Shown: one piece after another, positions 46,945 to 56,865 of the stretch
Layout of the letters: each line of letters begins with the position of its first letter
How positions within the stretch are numbered: the stretch's first letter is position 1
Assembly (NCBI RefSeq): GCF_001435845.1
Contig: NZ_CM003596.1
Span: forward strand, 930,001-994,000
DNA: 64,000 nucleotides
Source of the DNA: Psychrobacter sp. P11G3
GTDB lineage: Bacteria > Pseudomonadota > Gammaproteobacteria > Pseudomonadales > Moraxellaceae
Direction: 5' to 3'
The notes under the pieces: generated by a model
Seen by the model: only the letters and a program-made list of their open reading frames with translations
Told to the model about the DNA's origin: nothing
Databases searched by the model: none
Position numbers and translations under genes: made by a program

Positions 46945-47739
46945 ATGGCTCTGACACCTAATTCGCCAAATGCAGATAACTCCATGCAAGCGTTAAAGCA
47001 ATATGGTAGTTATATCGTTACTGCGATTTTGTTAGCACTGGCCGCCTACTTTGGTTGGACATACTGGCAAAACAACCATGCGCGAGTAGATACCGTCGCC
47101 GCCGATCAATATGCTGATATTCAGCAGCTAAACGAAGAGGTTAAATTGGCCTCGCAAAACCCAGATTTAGAAGCAGAGGCTCAAGAAGCACTTACCCAAA
47201 GTCGTGGCCAACTAGACAAAGATATTGATACTTTAGTCAGTACGCACGGTGAGTCAGTTTATGCATGGCAAGCGCTAATGATAAAAGCACGTCAACAAGT
47301 AGACAATGATGATTTTGCAGCAGCGACTGAGACATTCAAAAAAGCATTGGCCATCGATTTGGGTGATGCTGGTCTAGAAGCGATTACTCGTTTACGCTAT
47401 GCAAAAACGTTATTGGCCGCAGGCGATACAGATGCTGCCCTGTCAGAAGCAAACAATGACATGCCAAGCTCGTTTGAAGCAAGTCAGCAGGAGCTACTAG
47501 GGGATATTTACTTAGCGCAAGACAATAAAGATTCAGCGATTAAATCTTATAGTAATGCGTGGGAGCTATTACGTAGCCGTCAAGAAACGCGTGCAGTATT
47601 GGCATTAAAGATGGAAAGCTTAGGTATCACGGCTGAGCCGATTGCTGAGCAAACCAGTCTTATTCAAGAGCCATCTGCTCCTGAGCCATCGCTAGTGATG
47701 GATGTCTCGAACGAAGTCGCTGCCGAAGCAGGACAGTAA
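46945..47739 (+). CDS. yfgM: YfgM-like membrane-anchored TPR protein
   Basis: YfgM is an inner-membrane protein with a periplasmic tetratricopeptide domain that associates with the SecYEG translocon and PpiD in Escherichia coli. Here one membrane segment (YIVTAILLALAAYFGWTYWQ, residues about 16-34) is followed by helical repeats (AWQALMIKARQQVDNDDFAA, FKKALAIDLGDAGLEAITRL, GDIYLAQDNKDSAIKSYSNA). The C-terminal 40 residues are Pro/Glu-rich and extend beyond the usual length. Position between hisS and bamB is the conserved one. Confidence 0.87.
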   Translation: MALTPNSPNADNSMQALKQYGSYIVTAILLALAAYFGWTYWQNNHARVDTVAADQYADIQQLNEEVKLASQNPDLEAEAQEALTQSRGQLDKDIDTLVSTHGESVYAWQALMIKARQQVDNDDFAAATETFKKALAIDLGDAGLEAITRLRYAKTLLAAGDTDAALSEANNDMPSSFEASQQELLGDIYLAQDNKDSAIKSYSNAWELLRSRQETRAVLALKMESLGITAEPIAEQTSLIQEPSAPEPSLVMDVSNEVAAEAGQ

Positions 47740-47885
47740 GTCAGTAGGCTAGATATTAAGTCAGTAGTATAGTATTGAGAGTTGGTAATCAGCCAAAGCT
47801 CTTTTTTAATATAACCTAATGATTACTAATTTGCCGTTGGCCAATTTACCAATTAATAATAATTTATCTGTAGTGAGAACATACA

Positions 47886-49094
47886 ATGACTCAATCTATT
47901 CGCTCTAGCAAAATGTTAAACACCAAGACTATCAAAAAGACAGTCATGCATGTGGCCGTACTGGCAGTAATGAGCACGGCAGTGATTGGATGTAATCGCG
48001 GTATTAAGCCTGTGGTTAATGATCCGGTAAAATTGGTACAAATCGCTCAGCCGATTAGCGTACTACAGCCTGTATTTAGTACCGATGTTGGCAATAAAAA
48101 AGCCAGCAAAAAAGATCCGCTAGATTTGCAAGTTGGCTATGCTAATAGTCAAATCGTTACTGCATCACGCGGTGGTGAACTGTCAGGGTTTAATAGTGCA
48201 GGTGAGCGCGTATGGTCAATCAATGTTGACGACCAAATCACTGGCGGTGTTGCAGTAGATGCATTGAGTCAGACAGCTATCGTTAGTACTCGTGGTGGCA
48301 AGGTTATGGCGTTCGATAGCACGACTGGTGCAAAGCGTTGGCAGCAGCAGCTATCAGGTTCGGTTTTGACGCCAGCACTGATTACCAATAATCGTGTGGT
48401 ATTATCAGCGAATGATGGTTTCTTACATGGTCTGTCGCTGCAAACTGGACAGCCAGTATGGCAGTTCGCAACTCAAGTACCTGCTATCAGCGTTCGCGGT
48501 AGCGCTGCGCCAACTTTATTAGATAATGAGACAGCACTTTTAGCCACAGCTGATGGTCGTCTTCACGCAATTACTGTCGATAACGGTCTTCCGCTATGGT
48601 CAAGACGTGTTGGCGTAGGTGCTGGTAGTAGTGAAGTTGAGCGCATGAGCGATGTCGATGGCAAACCTATCGTAGATAAAAATCAGTTATTTGCGATCAG
48701 CTATAGTGGTCAGCTATTAGGGATTGATTTGGCCTCGCGTCAGGTAATGTTCGTCAATGAAATTGCGAGTCTCAAATCATTGGCGGTAAATACTCAGCAA
48801 GTCATTGCTACCAGTCTAGATGGTAAAGTAGTTGCTTATGATCGCAACAGTGGCGAGACGCTATGGGAAAGTGACGAATTGGCTTATCGTGATCTCACTA
48901 ATCCTGTGATGATTGGCAACTATATCGCCATTGGTGATTTCGATGGCGTAGTGCATTTGTTTAACCCTGCTACGGGTAGCATCGTTAGTCGTGTAGAGAC
49001 AAAAGGTGCGTTGACCAACTTGCAAGTCCAAGGTAGCCGTTTAATGACTCAAAGTACGTCAGGACAAGTTGCCATCTGGCAATTAGTGCGCTAA
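47886..49094 (+). CDS. bamB: Outer membrane protein assembly factor BamB
   Basis: BamB is the beta-propeller lipoprotein of the BAM complex. A lipoprotein signal ends in AVIGC (Cys36), and eight PQQ-like blades follow, visible as repeated G-x-W units (SAGERVWSINVDDQITGGVA, TTGAKRWQQQLSGSVLTPAL, QTGQPVWQFATQVPAISVRG, NGLPLWSRRVGVGAGSSEVE, RNSGETLWESDELAYRDLTN). RGSAAPTLL and GDFDGVVHLFNPATG are typical BamB stretches. At 402 residues it is normal. Confidence 0.93.
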   Translation: MTQSIRSSKMLNTKTIKKTVMHVAVLAVMSTAVIGCNRGIKPVVNDPVKLVQIAQPISVLQPVFSTDVGNKKASKKDPLDLQVGYANSQIVTASRGGELSGFNSAGERVWSINVDDQITGGVAVDALSQTAIVSTRGGKVMAFDSTTGAKRWQQQLSGSVLTPALITNNRVVLSANDGFLHGLSLQTGQPVWQFATQVPAISVRGSAAPTLLDNETALLATADGRLHAITVDNGLPLWSRRVGVGAGSSEVERMSDVDGKPIVDKNQLFAISYSGQLLGIDLASRQVMFVNEIASLKSLAVNTQQVIATSLDGKVVAYDRNSGETLWESDELAYRDLTNPVMIGNYIAIGDFDGVVHLFNPATGSIVSRVETKGALTNLQVQGSRLMTQSTSGQVAIWQLVR

Positions 49095-49187
49095 TAACTA
49101 TATAGATAAGTGATTATCGGTAATTAATGAAGTGTAATATTTCACTATAGTTTTTAAGCCTATTCTTGATTATCATTTATAAAACAC

Positions 49188-49209
49188 AAACGCTGATTAG
49201 TCAGCGTTT
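49188..49209. terminator. Hairpin downstream of bamB
   Basis: Perfect 9-bp arms AAACGCTGA and TCAGCGTTT with loop TTAG. There is no T-run after the stem, so intrinsic termination is uncertain. Confidence 0.4.
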
Positions 49210-49487
49210 AGTGCCTTGTGTAAATTGCTTGTTTAAACATAGGCTTTAGCGTACTCTATGCGACCGATGTGCTATCCATATATACTACTTATTTATGTAT
49301 AATAGGTATAATGAAGCCATCCTATATACTATTTTTAATCGTAAAATAGCCATCTATTATTTTTGCTATTGTTCTATCATTCATTTTAATTCACGGTCAA
49401 TTGCAGCATATCTATTACTATTGTTATGTCACTGGTTATAAGAATAACTGTACTGCCCGTCATTGTGCCTTTCACTGAGAGTAACCC
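49210..49487. other. AT-rich region upstream of der with candidate -10 boxes
   Basis: Two perfect TATAAT hexamers (49298-49303 and 49307-49312) lie 175-190 nt before der, suggesting that der has a promoter of its own. No convincing -35 box or open frame was seen. Confidence 0.4.
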
Positions 49488-50909
49488 ATGAGTATCAAGC
49501 CTGTGGTCGCCTTAATTGGTCGTCCAAACGTCGGTAAATCCACCTTATTTAATCAGTTCACAAAAAGTCGACAGGCATTGGTCGCTGACCTTTCAGGATT
49601 GACTCGTGACCGTCAGTACGGTGATGCAACTTATGAAGACAAATCTTTTATCGTTGTAGATACGGGTGGTATCGGTGAAGCTGATGACGGTAGCGGTAAT
49701 ATTGATGACTATATGTCTGAGCAGTCGCATACAGCAATCCATGAAGCAGATATCATCGTATTCGTCGTTGACGCTCGTGCCGGTATGATTGGCGCTGATG
49801 CTGAAATTGGTAAATTCTTGCATACATTAGGCAAGCCTGTCTATGTTGTTGCCAATAAAGTCGATGGCGTACATGATGCAGCACCTGCCGAGTTTTATGC
49901 ACTAGGATTGGGCGAACCGTATCCGATGGCAGCCAGTCATGGTCGCGGTGTCGGCAACTTGCTTGAAGTACTAACGGCTGATATGCCTGAGCAAGAAAAT
50001 ATAGTAGAGCCAAGAGGCTTAAAGCTTGCTATTATCGGTCGTCCAAACGTTGGTAAATCGACGCTCGTAAACCGCCTGCTTGGCGAAGATCGAGTAGTGG
50101 TATTTGATATGCCAGGCACAACGCGCGATAGTATTTATATTCCTTATCAGCGTGAAGGTCGCGACTATGTCTTGATCGACACTGCTGGTGTACGTCGCCG
50201 TGGTAAAATCGATGAAAAAGTAGAAAAATTCTCTGTCATCAAGACCTTGCAAGCGATTGAAGATTCTAACGTAACTGTGATTGTCATTGATGCTCACGAA
50301 GGTATTGTAGATCAAGATTTGCATATGATTGGTTATGCGCTTGACGCCGGACGAGCGTTGGTCGTTGCAATCAATAAATGGGATGGTCTAACGCAAGATC
50401 AAAGAGACTATATCAAGCTTGAGATGGATCGCCGTTTTAGCTTTATTCCTTATGTAAAAATACATTTGATTTCAGCACTGCATGGTACAGGTGTCGGTAA
50501 TTTATATCCGTCTATTTTACGTGCGTATAAATCTTCGATGTTTGAAGTATCAACCAACCGTTTGACCCAGATTTTGCAAGATGCGGTAACGGCCAATCCG
50601 CCACCAACCGTTGCTGGTCGTCGTATCAAGTTACGTTATGCGCATATTGGTGGCCACAATCCACCCGTTATTGTTATTCATGGTAACCAAACCAGTGCGC
50701 TTCCTAAAAGCTATCAGCGTTATCTAGAGAACCAATTCCGTCAAGTGTTTAAGCTAGAAGGCACACCGCTTAACGTTATCTTGAAGCAAAACGACAATCC
50801 ATATGCGAATAAGAGCGACACGCCGACTAAAGCTAAAGCTCAGCAATTGCGTCAACGTGAGCGTAATAGATCACAGAAATTTACTACCAAAGATAAAAAG
50901 CCTCGTTAA
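49488..50909 (+). CDS. der: Ribosome biogenesis GTPase Der (EngA)
   Basis: Der has two tandem G domains and acts in 50S subunit maturation. The first domain has [21 protein letters not shown] and NKVDG; the second has [26 protein letters not shown] and NKWDG. A KH-like C-terminal domain ([34 protein letters not shown]) follows, and the tail is basic. The length of 473 residues is typical. Confidence 0.97.
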   Translation: MSIKPVVALIGRPNVGKSTLFNQFTKSRQALVADLSGLTRDRQYGDATYEDKSFIVVDTGGIGEADDGSGNIDDYMSEQSHTAIHEADIIVFVVDARAGMIGADAEIGKFLHTLGKPVYVVANKVDGVHDAAPAEFYALGLGEPYPMAASHGRGVGNLLEVLTADMPEQENIVEPRGLKLAIIGRPNVGKSTLVNRLLGEDRVVVFDMPGTTRDSIYIPYQREGRDYVLIDTAGVRRRGKIDEKVEKFSVIKTLQAIEDSNVTVIVIDAHEGIVDQDLHMIGYALDAGRALVVAINKWDGLTQDQRDYIKLEMDRRFSFIPYVKIHLISALHGTGVGNLYPSILRAYKSSMFEVSTNRLTQILQDAVTANPPPTVAGRRIKLRYAHIGGHNPPVIVIHGNQTSALPKSYQRYLENQFRQVFKLEGTPLNVILKQNDNPYANKSDTPTKAKAQQLRQRERNRSQKFTTKDKKPR

Positions 50910-50949
50910 TCCTAGTGTTTTAGGCTTTATATTTTTAGCTTTATGATTA

Positions 50950-50983
50950 ATGTCATCGCGTTCGATAGCGCGATGACATTTTT
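50950..50983 (+). terminator. Rho-independent terminator of der
   Basis: Perfect 11-bp arms ATGTCATCGCG (50950-50960) and CGCGATGACAT (50969-50979), an 8-nt loop and a short T-run. It lies about 40 nt after the stop. Confidence 0.88.
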
Positions 50984-51114
50984 CTATTAATACGCTATAG
51001 TTTGGGCTTATAAATAGCTATCTTAGTTTCAAAAAATACTCAAATGTTTTACTTATCACATCTTTAAAATACCTGTACTATAAATGAAAGCTGCACGCGA
51101 CTCAGTAGAGTGAT

Positions 51115-53079
51115 ATGAACAACCGTTCGTCTCAAACCATCCCCGTACTTATCTGGCGTTCTGTCATACAAGCTGTCGTATTGGCAGTGCTGGCAGGTTT
51201 TTTATTGCCTTTTCTTTATGGTTTAGTGCATCACTATCAAGAAAAAGAACAGCATATTCAACAATTGGCATCGCTACTAACGACTAGCGCATCGACTGCA
51301 GATGGGGCAGATGTTGTGGCTGAACAAGTCAATATCTTGTTAGAGAATGAGCCGACTATTCAGAGTATTGTTTTCTATTCCACCTCTGAGCCAATTGAAG
51401 ATATAGACCAGTCGCTTGCTGATTGGAAAAATGCTTTATTTGCGCATACGGTCAGTTTCAACTATCCAGTGATTAGTAAAGACCTTGATGCCAGTATTGT
51501 GGCATCCAATAAGTCTGATTCCAATCAACATTTGGCAATGACTTTATCAAACATTATGAGCGAATCGTCAGCGCCAGATGAGACGACTGATACAGCGACC
51601 GAAAATAGCACATTGATTGGTTATATTAATATTACGATGGACGCAGAGTTGCTACGTTTACATTGGTTCCAAAATATCCTGTGGTTATGGCTAACAACAG
51701 TGGTAATGATTGTTATATTTGCCTTATACATTTTTAGAAAGCTTAATTGGCCAGTCAGAGATATCGAAACATTGACCGATATTTGTGACATTGTCATAGA
51801 CAACGCAAATCTAGAGCAACTGCCAGTCATTCCGCAGCAATTCAATTTTCAAGAGCTAACCCAAATCAAAAAAGCATTAATTGTGTTATTCAATCGTTTA
51901 CAAGAAGCACGGCAAGGTTATGAAACCCTTGCGGCCTTTGAACAGCAATTGCACAATAAAGATGTGTCACTTGATGTACAGTTGCATAACTTTCAAAGCA
52001 TGATTTCTCATGAGTTAAAAACGTCGTTGAATGCAATTGTAGGTGGTTTACAACTATTGGATCATGAGGCGCTAAACAGAGAGCAAAAAGACGCGGTAGA
52101 GATTATCAGTAGCGGCAGTGATAAATTGGTATTGTCGTTAGATCATATTATACAGTTGAACCAGATTCAAAAAGGCCAGATAAGAATTCATAAAAATGAG
52201 TTTAACCCATTACAGTTAATCGCTGATCTGTTAGCTAAGTTTGAAAATACAGCTACTCAAAAAGGGCTAGAGCTGATTAGTAATATTCACCATATAGACT
52301 ATAGCCTATATGGTGATTCAGAAAAAATACATCAGATACTATCGATACTGCTCAATAATGCGATTAAGTTCACGCCTGTTGGAAAAGTTACGATTACGTC
52401 GCAACTGACACATTTTAATAAGAGTAATCGCTGGCAGATTAGCGTGAAAGATACGGGTATTGGTATCGATAATGAGCACCTAGACGATATATTTAATCCG
52501 TTCTTTCAGGTGGATTCGTCGCAAACTCGCCAGTATGAAGGCTCAGGGGTTGGCTTGCCAATCGTTAGACAAATGGCTCAGCTTATGGGTGCTACTATTG
52601 ATGTGGATAGTGTGCTTGGCGTAGGTACACAGTTTACGCTGACCATAGCGATGCCCAATCAACAGCAATCAAAACAGCAGCGCTTATTGTCTGGTCTGAC
52701 GATTACTTATTATTACTATCATGAGACAGGCTCATTGTTAGAGGAACTGGAATACCTAGGGGCTACGATTATTTGTCGTCAAGGTAACCAACTCGTCATA
52801 GAGGAGATGCGTAAGCAGAAAGTTGACATAGTGATGTTTGCTGAAGATGTTTTCCCAGAAAAAGCCGCGATGCTAGCCAAACGTATCCGTCAATATGAAA
52901 GCGATGAGGGTAGTAAGAGCGAGCATCGTGCGTTATTGGTATATTGGTATCCGCAGCATCGGGCGCGCTATGTAGGCAGTTTTGAGTATGGTTTAAAAGC
53001 AGCTGGTGTCGATTATTGCCATATTGCTACTTATAAGGACAAAGCGTTAAGCGACTTATTAAAACAATGGTTGGTTTAG
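51115..53079 (+). CDS. Membrane sensor histidine kinase with degenerate receiver-like C-terminus
   Basis: The protein has two membrane segments (about 13-38 and 185-207) enclosing a periplasmic sensor region. A HAMP-like linker leads to the dimerisation domain with phospho-acceptor His299 in MISHELKTSLNAIVGGLQLL. The ATPase domain has the N-box (LLNNAIKFTPVGKV), DTGIGID and GSGVGLPIVRQMAQLMG. The final 130 residues resemble a receiver domain, but the phospho-accepting Asp position reads as Ala (VDIVMFAEDVFPEK), so it is probably not a phosphate acceptor. The H-box also has Ser where Pro is usual. No response regulator gene is nearby, so it is an orphan; the GacS/BarA group is the nearest layout, lacking the Hpt domain. 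Signal unknown. Confidence 0.85.
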   Translation: MNNRSSQTIPVLIWRSVIQAVVLAVLAGFLLPFLYGLVHHYQEKEQHIQQLASLLTTSASTADGADVVAEQVNILLENEPTIQSIVFYSTSEPIEDIDQSLADWKNALFAHTVSFNYPVISKDLDASIVASNKSDSNQHLAMTLSNIMSESSAPDETTDTATENSTLIGYINITMDAELLRLHWFQNILWLWLTTVVMIVIFALYIFRKLNWPVRDIETLTDICDIVIDNANLEQLPVIPQQFNFQELTQIKKALIVLFNRLQEARQGYETLAAFEQQLHNKDVSLDVQLHNFQSMISHELKTSLNAIVGGLQLLDHEALNREQKDAVEIISSGSDKLVLSLDHIIQLNQIQKGQIRIHKNEFNPLQLIADLLAKFENTATQKGLELISNIHHIDYSLYGDSEKIHQILSILLNNAIKFTPVGKVTITSQLTHFNKSNRWQISVKDTGIGIDNEHLDDIFNPFFQVDSSQTRQYEGSGVGLPIVRQMAQLMGATIDVDSVLGVGTQFTLTIAMPNQQQSKQQRLLSGLTITYYYYHETGSLLEELEYLGATIICRQGNQLVIEEMRKQKVDIVMFAEDVFPEKAAMLAKRIRQYESDEGSKSEHRALLVYWYPQHRARYVGSFEYGLKAAGVDYCHIATYKDKALSDLLKQWLV

Positions 53080-53198
53080 ACATAGTACGGTTCTACTAGA
53101 TCTGTGCTCCTAGTTGGGTTTATTTTGCTAGGTAGCATTTCTCATATTTTCGACTTGTCAGTATCGAAGCACTGTTGAATTAAAGTAAGCATAAAAAG

Positions 53199-53230
53199 AA
53201 AAAAGACGCCCATTTTGAGGCGTCTTTTTT
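53199..53230. terminator. Bidirectional terminator between the kinase gene and dacC
   Basis: Perfect arms AAAAAAGACGCC (53199-53210) and GGCGTCTTTTTT (53219-53230) with an 8-nt loop. The genes on both sides converge here. Confidence 0.92.
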
Positions 53231-53270
53231 TAAACAGTTTTTAGCTAGAATTGCTTTTTAAAAGTTTCTC

Positions 53271-54437
53271 TTAGAGAAGGTTCTTTACCCAGCGTACGAT
53301 ATGTTCCCACGTACGGCTCATAAAGCCTGACTGTTCGATATCATTGGTTGCTATGATAGGAACTGAGGCTACCGCTTTACCATCGATTACAGCCATCATT
53401 TTACCGACTTCCTGACCTTTCTTGATCGGTGCTTCTAAGCTCTCAGGAATGTCGACCACTGTGGTGATTTTGTTTTTCTGTGTTTTGCTGGTTAGGATTT
53501 GCAAGTTGTCGCCAGTGGCCAGTTCTACCTCGTCAGCTTCTCCAAACCATACTGGAAGCTTACTAACGAACTGTCCAGCAGGCGCCTTGGTAACCGTTGT
53601 AAAGTGACCGAAACCCCAGTTAAGTAGTTCGCGTGACTGATCAGCGCGAGCTTGTTGGCTCTTGGTACCCATAATGACAGAGATTAGACGCATGCCTTCG
53701 CGGTTGCTCGATGCAACCAAGCAGTAGCCTGCCGCATCAGTGTGGCCAGTTTTTAAGCCATCAACAGTTGGGTCGGTAATCAGTAGAGCATTACGGTTAC
53801 CTTGGGTAATACCGTTATACGTAAACTCTTTTTCTGCGTAGATACTATAGTAGTCGCCGCTGTTTTTGATAATAGCGCGAGCAAGTTTAGACAAATCCAA
53901 AGCAGATGCTAAATGACCTTCGTCAGGCATACCGGTAGCATTGACAAAGTTAGAGTTCTCCATGCCAATTTTTTGCGCTTGTTCGTTCATCAAGATTGCA
54001 AACGAGGCTTCGCTACCAGCAATATGTTCAGCCATGGCTTTTGATGCATCATTACCTGATTGAATGATAATACCGCGTAGCATATCGATGACGCTGGCGG
54101 TTTTGTTCACAGGCACATACATACAAGATTGGCTGCTACTACCACGGCACCACGCGTTTGGACTCATCAATACCTGTTCATCTTCTTTCAAGTCGCCTGA
54201 TGCTAAGCGTTGCTCAATGATATAACTGGTCATCATCTTAGTCAGAGATGCTGGCGGCAGCGCCTCATTGGCGTTCTTTTGAGCCAGAATTTCGCCAGTG
54301 TTATAGTCCATCAACACATAGGCAGTATTGTCCATTTCAGGTGGTTGAATGGCTGCGTTTGCCATTACTGCACTCATCGAGATACTTACACCAACTACCA
54401 GCTGTATCAGCTGATTTTTTACACGCTTTACTGTCAT
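53271..54437 (-). CDS. dacC: D-alanyl-D-alanine carboxypeptidase (PBP5/6 type, DacC)
   Basis: Removes the terminal D-Ala from peptidoglycan stem pentapeptides in the periplasm. A signal peptide ends near ANA (residues 27-29). The active-site motifs are Ser64-Leu-Thr-Lys67, Ser127-Gly-Asn129 and Lys229-Thr-Gly231. A PBP5-type C-terminal beta domain and an amphipathic membrane-anchoring helix (SRTWEHIVRWVKNLL) follow. Two cysteines in NAWCRGSSSQSCMYV, beside the active site, could form a disulphide; I believe similar pairs occur in Acinetobacter relatives. The ATG at 54437 gives a standard 388-residue enzyme. Confidence 0.95.
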   Translation of the reverse strand: MTVKRVKNQLIQLVVGVSISMSAVMANAAIQPPEMDNTAYVLMDYNTGEILAQKNANEALPPASLTKMMTSYIIEQRLASGDLKEDEQVLMSPNAWCRGSSSQSCMYVPVNKTASVIDMLRGIIIQSGNDASKAMAEHIAGSEASFAILMNEQAQKIGMENSNFVNATGMPDEGHLASALDLSKLARAIIKNSGDYYSIYAEKEFTYNGITQGNRNALLITDPTVDGLKTGHTDAAGYCLVASSNREGMRLISVIMGTKSQQARADQSRELLNWGFGHFTTVTKAPAGQFVSKLPVWFGEADEVELATGDNLQILTSKTQKNKITTVVDIPESLEAPIKKGQEVGKMMAVIDGKAVASVPIIATNDIEQSGFMSRTWEHIVRWVKNLL

Positions 54438-54937
54438 ATATCATTACACCGCATCATGGAACCAAATGTATCTATCGCTTATGTTTTGTACCTATTTCCA
54501 TACATTATTTTAAGCAGCATGTCTTAAATGCAGTGTTTAAAATAATGTATCGATGAAAATAGTAACGCCTACACAATAGACATAAAATTAACGCCTTATC
54601 TTAGCAAAATGACTACCGATGGGGAATCAATAAATGCAAAAATAAGGCAAGTTTGAAAAGAAAAATGAAGGCCTATCATATATTTGTTCTGACTATCATC
54701 TGACCAGTCTCTGTAATAAAAATTTAACGCTCACAAAAAAGCCTGCTGCACTGCTTGTGAATAACAAGTAAAGTGACAGCAAGCTTTGATGCTACAGATA
54801 CCTAAACAATCAGTTGATAATATTTGCTTAACCGATGTTATAAAGAGTACATAGCTTTTATTTTATTATCATTGATACCAATATTATTAACAAGTTAAGT
54901 AGATGACGTTAGTCGTTGAGTCAAACTAACGAGTCTT
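54438..54937. other. Intergenic region between the small secreted protein gene and dacC
   Basis: 500 nt without a credible gene. It contains an imperfect 20-bp inverted repeat at 54738-54787 (AAAGCCTGCTG-CACT arm against AGTGACAGCAAGCTTT) and a perfect 7-bp hairpin at 54907-54931 (CGTTAGT, ACTAACG) that may end transcription of the upstream minus-strand gene. Promoter of dacC must lie near 54450-54550 on the minus strand. Confidence 0.45.
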
Positions 54938-55372
54938 CTAGTAATCTGCATTTGCCAAATCTTCACATAGTGCTTTGTTTTCTTGCTTTGAGAATCCCAT
55001 CGTCCAACTACGAATACCTTGTAGTATCTGGCGATAGTCTTGCTGTGTAGATAAGTATTGAATAGCCGCTTTTGGATCTTCTAGAGAAGGCATTAGCTCA
55101 TGCAGCTGTACGGTGTACGACTTATAGAACCGCTGTTTTTGCTTACCATTTAGCATTGGTGGGCATATCTCTGATAGTACTTGCATCACCGCAATTTCGT
55201 GCTTAGTAATGTTAATGCCAGACATGTCTAGCGGAATGGTAGTGCCAGAGTTATTTGCAGCATTAGAAGCTTGAGACAGCATAGCAACAGACGTTATCAG
55301 TCCTGCAATCCCAACTTTTGAGGCAGTATTTGCTATCACAGAAGCTATAGATAATATCGATTGTTTATTCAT
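54938..55372 (-). CDS. Small secreted protein of unknown function
   Basis: Not recognised. 144 residues; the N-terminus has an n-region, a long hydrophobic part (SKVGIAGLITSVAMLSQASN) and a probable cleavage site after SNA near residue 39, so the mature protein would be periplasmic. The mature part is helical and has two cysteines (EICPPMLNG and KALCEDLAN), a likely disulphide. Codon use resembles the neighbours, and the gene stands alone between dacC and surE with long flanking gaps, suggesting its own regulation. I see no enzyme motif. Confidence 0.6.
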   Translation of the reverse strand: MNKQSILSIASVIANTASKVGIAGLITSVAMLSQASNAANNSGTTIPLDMSGINITKHEIAVMQVLSEICPPMLNGKQKQRFYKSYTVQLHELMPSLEDPKAAIQYLSTQQDYRQILQGIRSWTMGFSKQENKALCEDLANADY

Positions 55373-55911
55373 TCAGTATTACACTCGCTCGTCTTTATTT
55401 AATGGTCATATGTTAATCGGTAAAAAAACAAAAGTCACATAAAATATTGATTTATGTGTAGATATCTTGTGAGCCAAAACCATTTTTTAGCAACATATCA
55501 GTAGCATACCCTAATGACGTTACTTCAGTATCAGTACATCGGTTTGTATTGTTGTGGGGTGTTGCGTATTGTAACGCGATGCTTAATCTACTGGTTGTTA
55601 TTCGTTTGATACAGATCTTGTTACGCTACTTTCATCGTATAATTATCAGCATAAGAAGAGCATGATACTTTGCTAATGACAGGGTTCGTGTCTTTATATT
55701 ATTCAGTTATAATCGCTCATGCTATCAAAATGATTCTTTTTCTCTAGACTGAGACGTCATGTCATTGAAGAATTAGAGTATCATGTTTTCATTTTAGATA
55801 TGGGCATCGTTCTTTGATGGCTATCTTGAACAGATATGGCACGATAGCAGAATTATCAAATAGAGATGTAGAAAAATCGGCAATAAAATATTAACCATAT
55901 ACTGAGCAGAA
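55373..55911. other. Intergenic region between divergent small secreted protein gene and surE
   Basis: About 540 nt with no convincing open frame. Several -10-like TATAAT hexamers occur (for example 55708-55713, and near 55640); TTGCTA with TTTATA at 17-nt spacing is found near 55670-55698. Which is used for surE cannot be decided by eye. Confidence 0.4.
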
Positions 55912-56730
55912 ATGAGATTTTTAATTAGTAACGATGACGGTGTGTATGCGCCAGGATTATTGGCACTATCTCAGGCATTATCGACTATTGGTGAAGTGGT
56001 GGTCGTCGCCCCGAACGATGAACAAAGCGGCTATGCGAGTGCGCTGAGTGTCTCAAGACCACTGCATACGCATCAGCTGCCTTCTGGATTTGTAGCGGTA
56101 AATGGTTCACCAGCTGATTGTGTTTATTTGGCACTGCATGAGTTATATCGTGATAGTGACTTTGACTGCGTGATTACAGGCATTAACTCAGGGGCTAACT
56201 TGGGACAAGATGTGATGTTCTCTGGTACGTTCGGTGCTGCATTGACCGCGCAACTATCTGGTATTCCTGCTATAGCAACGTCTTTGGTAGGCGGGGGTGT
56301 CAAAAACGGCGGGCAAGAATCAGCCAGTGACTATCAAGTGGCCGCACATGAAATCGTCAAACTGCTTACTGAGACTTCGATTTTAGAGATGCTTAAAAGT
56401 TTGCCCTATCATGTATTAAACGTTAATATTCCTGATGTGCAGCATGCCGATGATATCAAGGGTCGAAAAATAACCTCGCTAGGCCATAAGCAAGCTGCTC
56501 AGCCAGTACGCCATATGATAGACCCACGCGGCCGAGATGCATATTGGTTGTCTCTACGAAAAGGTAAAAATGAGCGATCATCAGAGACGTCAATCGATGC
56601 GTTACAAGCGAATCAGGATATGATGACAGATTATCAGGCCGTAGCGGCAGGGTATGTCAGTTTGTCACCAGTACGCCTACATCATACGCCAACGGCAGCG
56701 CTAGATAGATTATCAACACTCGCGCTATAA
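55912..56730 (+). CDS. surE: 5'/3'-nucleotidase SurE
   Basis: SurE is a metal-dependent phosphatase acting on nucleoside monophosphates, involved in stationary-phase survival. The N-terminus MRFLISNDDGVYAPGL with the metal-binding Asp-Asp, VVVAPNDEQSGYASALS, NGSPADCVYLAL, VITGINSGANLGQDVMFSGT and FGAALTAQLSG are family signatures. At 272 residues it is slightly longer than the usual 250. It is followed by nlpD, a widespread order, here without the pcm gene. Confidence 0.96.
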   Translation: MRFLISNDDGVYAPGLLALSQALSTIGEVVVVAPNDEQSGYASALSVSRPLHTHQLPSGFVAVNGSPADCVYLALHELYRDSDFDCVITGINSGANLGQDVMFSGTFGAALTAQLSGIPAIATSLVGGGVKNGGQESASDYQVAAHEIVKLLTETSILEMLKSLPYHVLNVNIPDVQHADDIKGRKITSLGHKQAAQPVRHMIDPRGRDAYWLSLRKGKNERSSETSIDALQANQDMMTDYQAVAAGYVSLSPVRLHHTPTAALDRLSTLAL

Positions 56731-56865
56731 ATTCTATAAGATATAATCCATACCGGCTTATTAGACACTAACGTGTTATGAGAATATCAAAAGACTCTTG
56801 TATGACATTAAGCGCTTTTGAATGATTAAACAATGAATGAGCAACACAAAGAATAGGAACCTTGT

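Noticed and set aside
51621..51845. Minus-strand open frame within the kinase gene
   Set aside because: Antisense shadow without a ribosome site or recognisable protein features.
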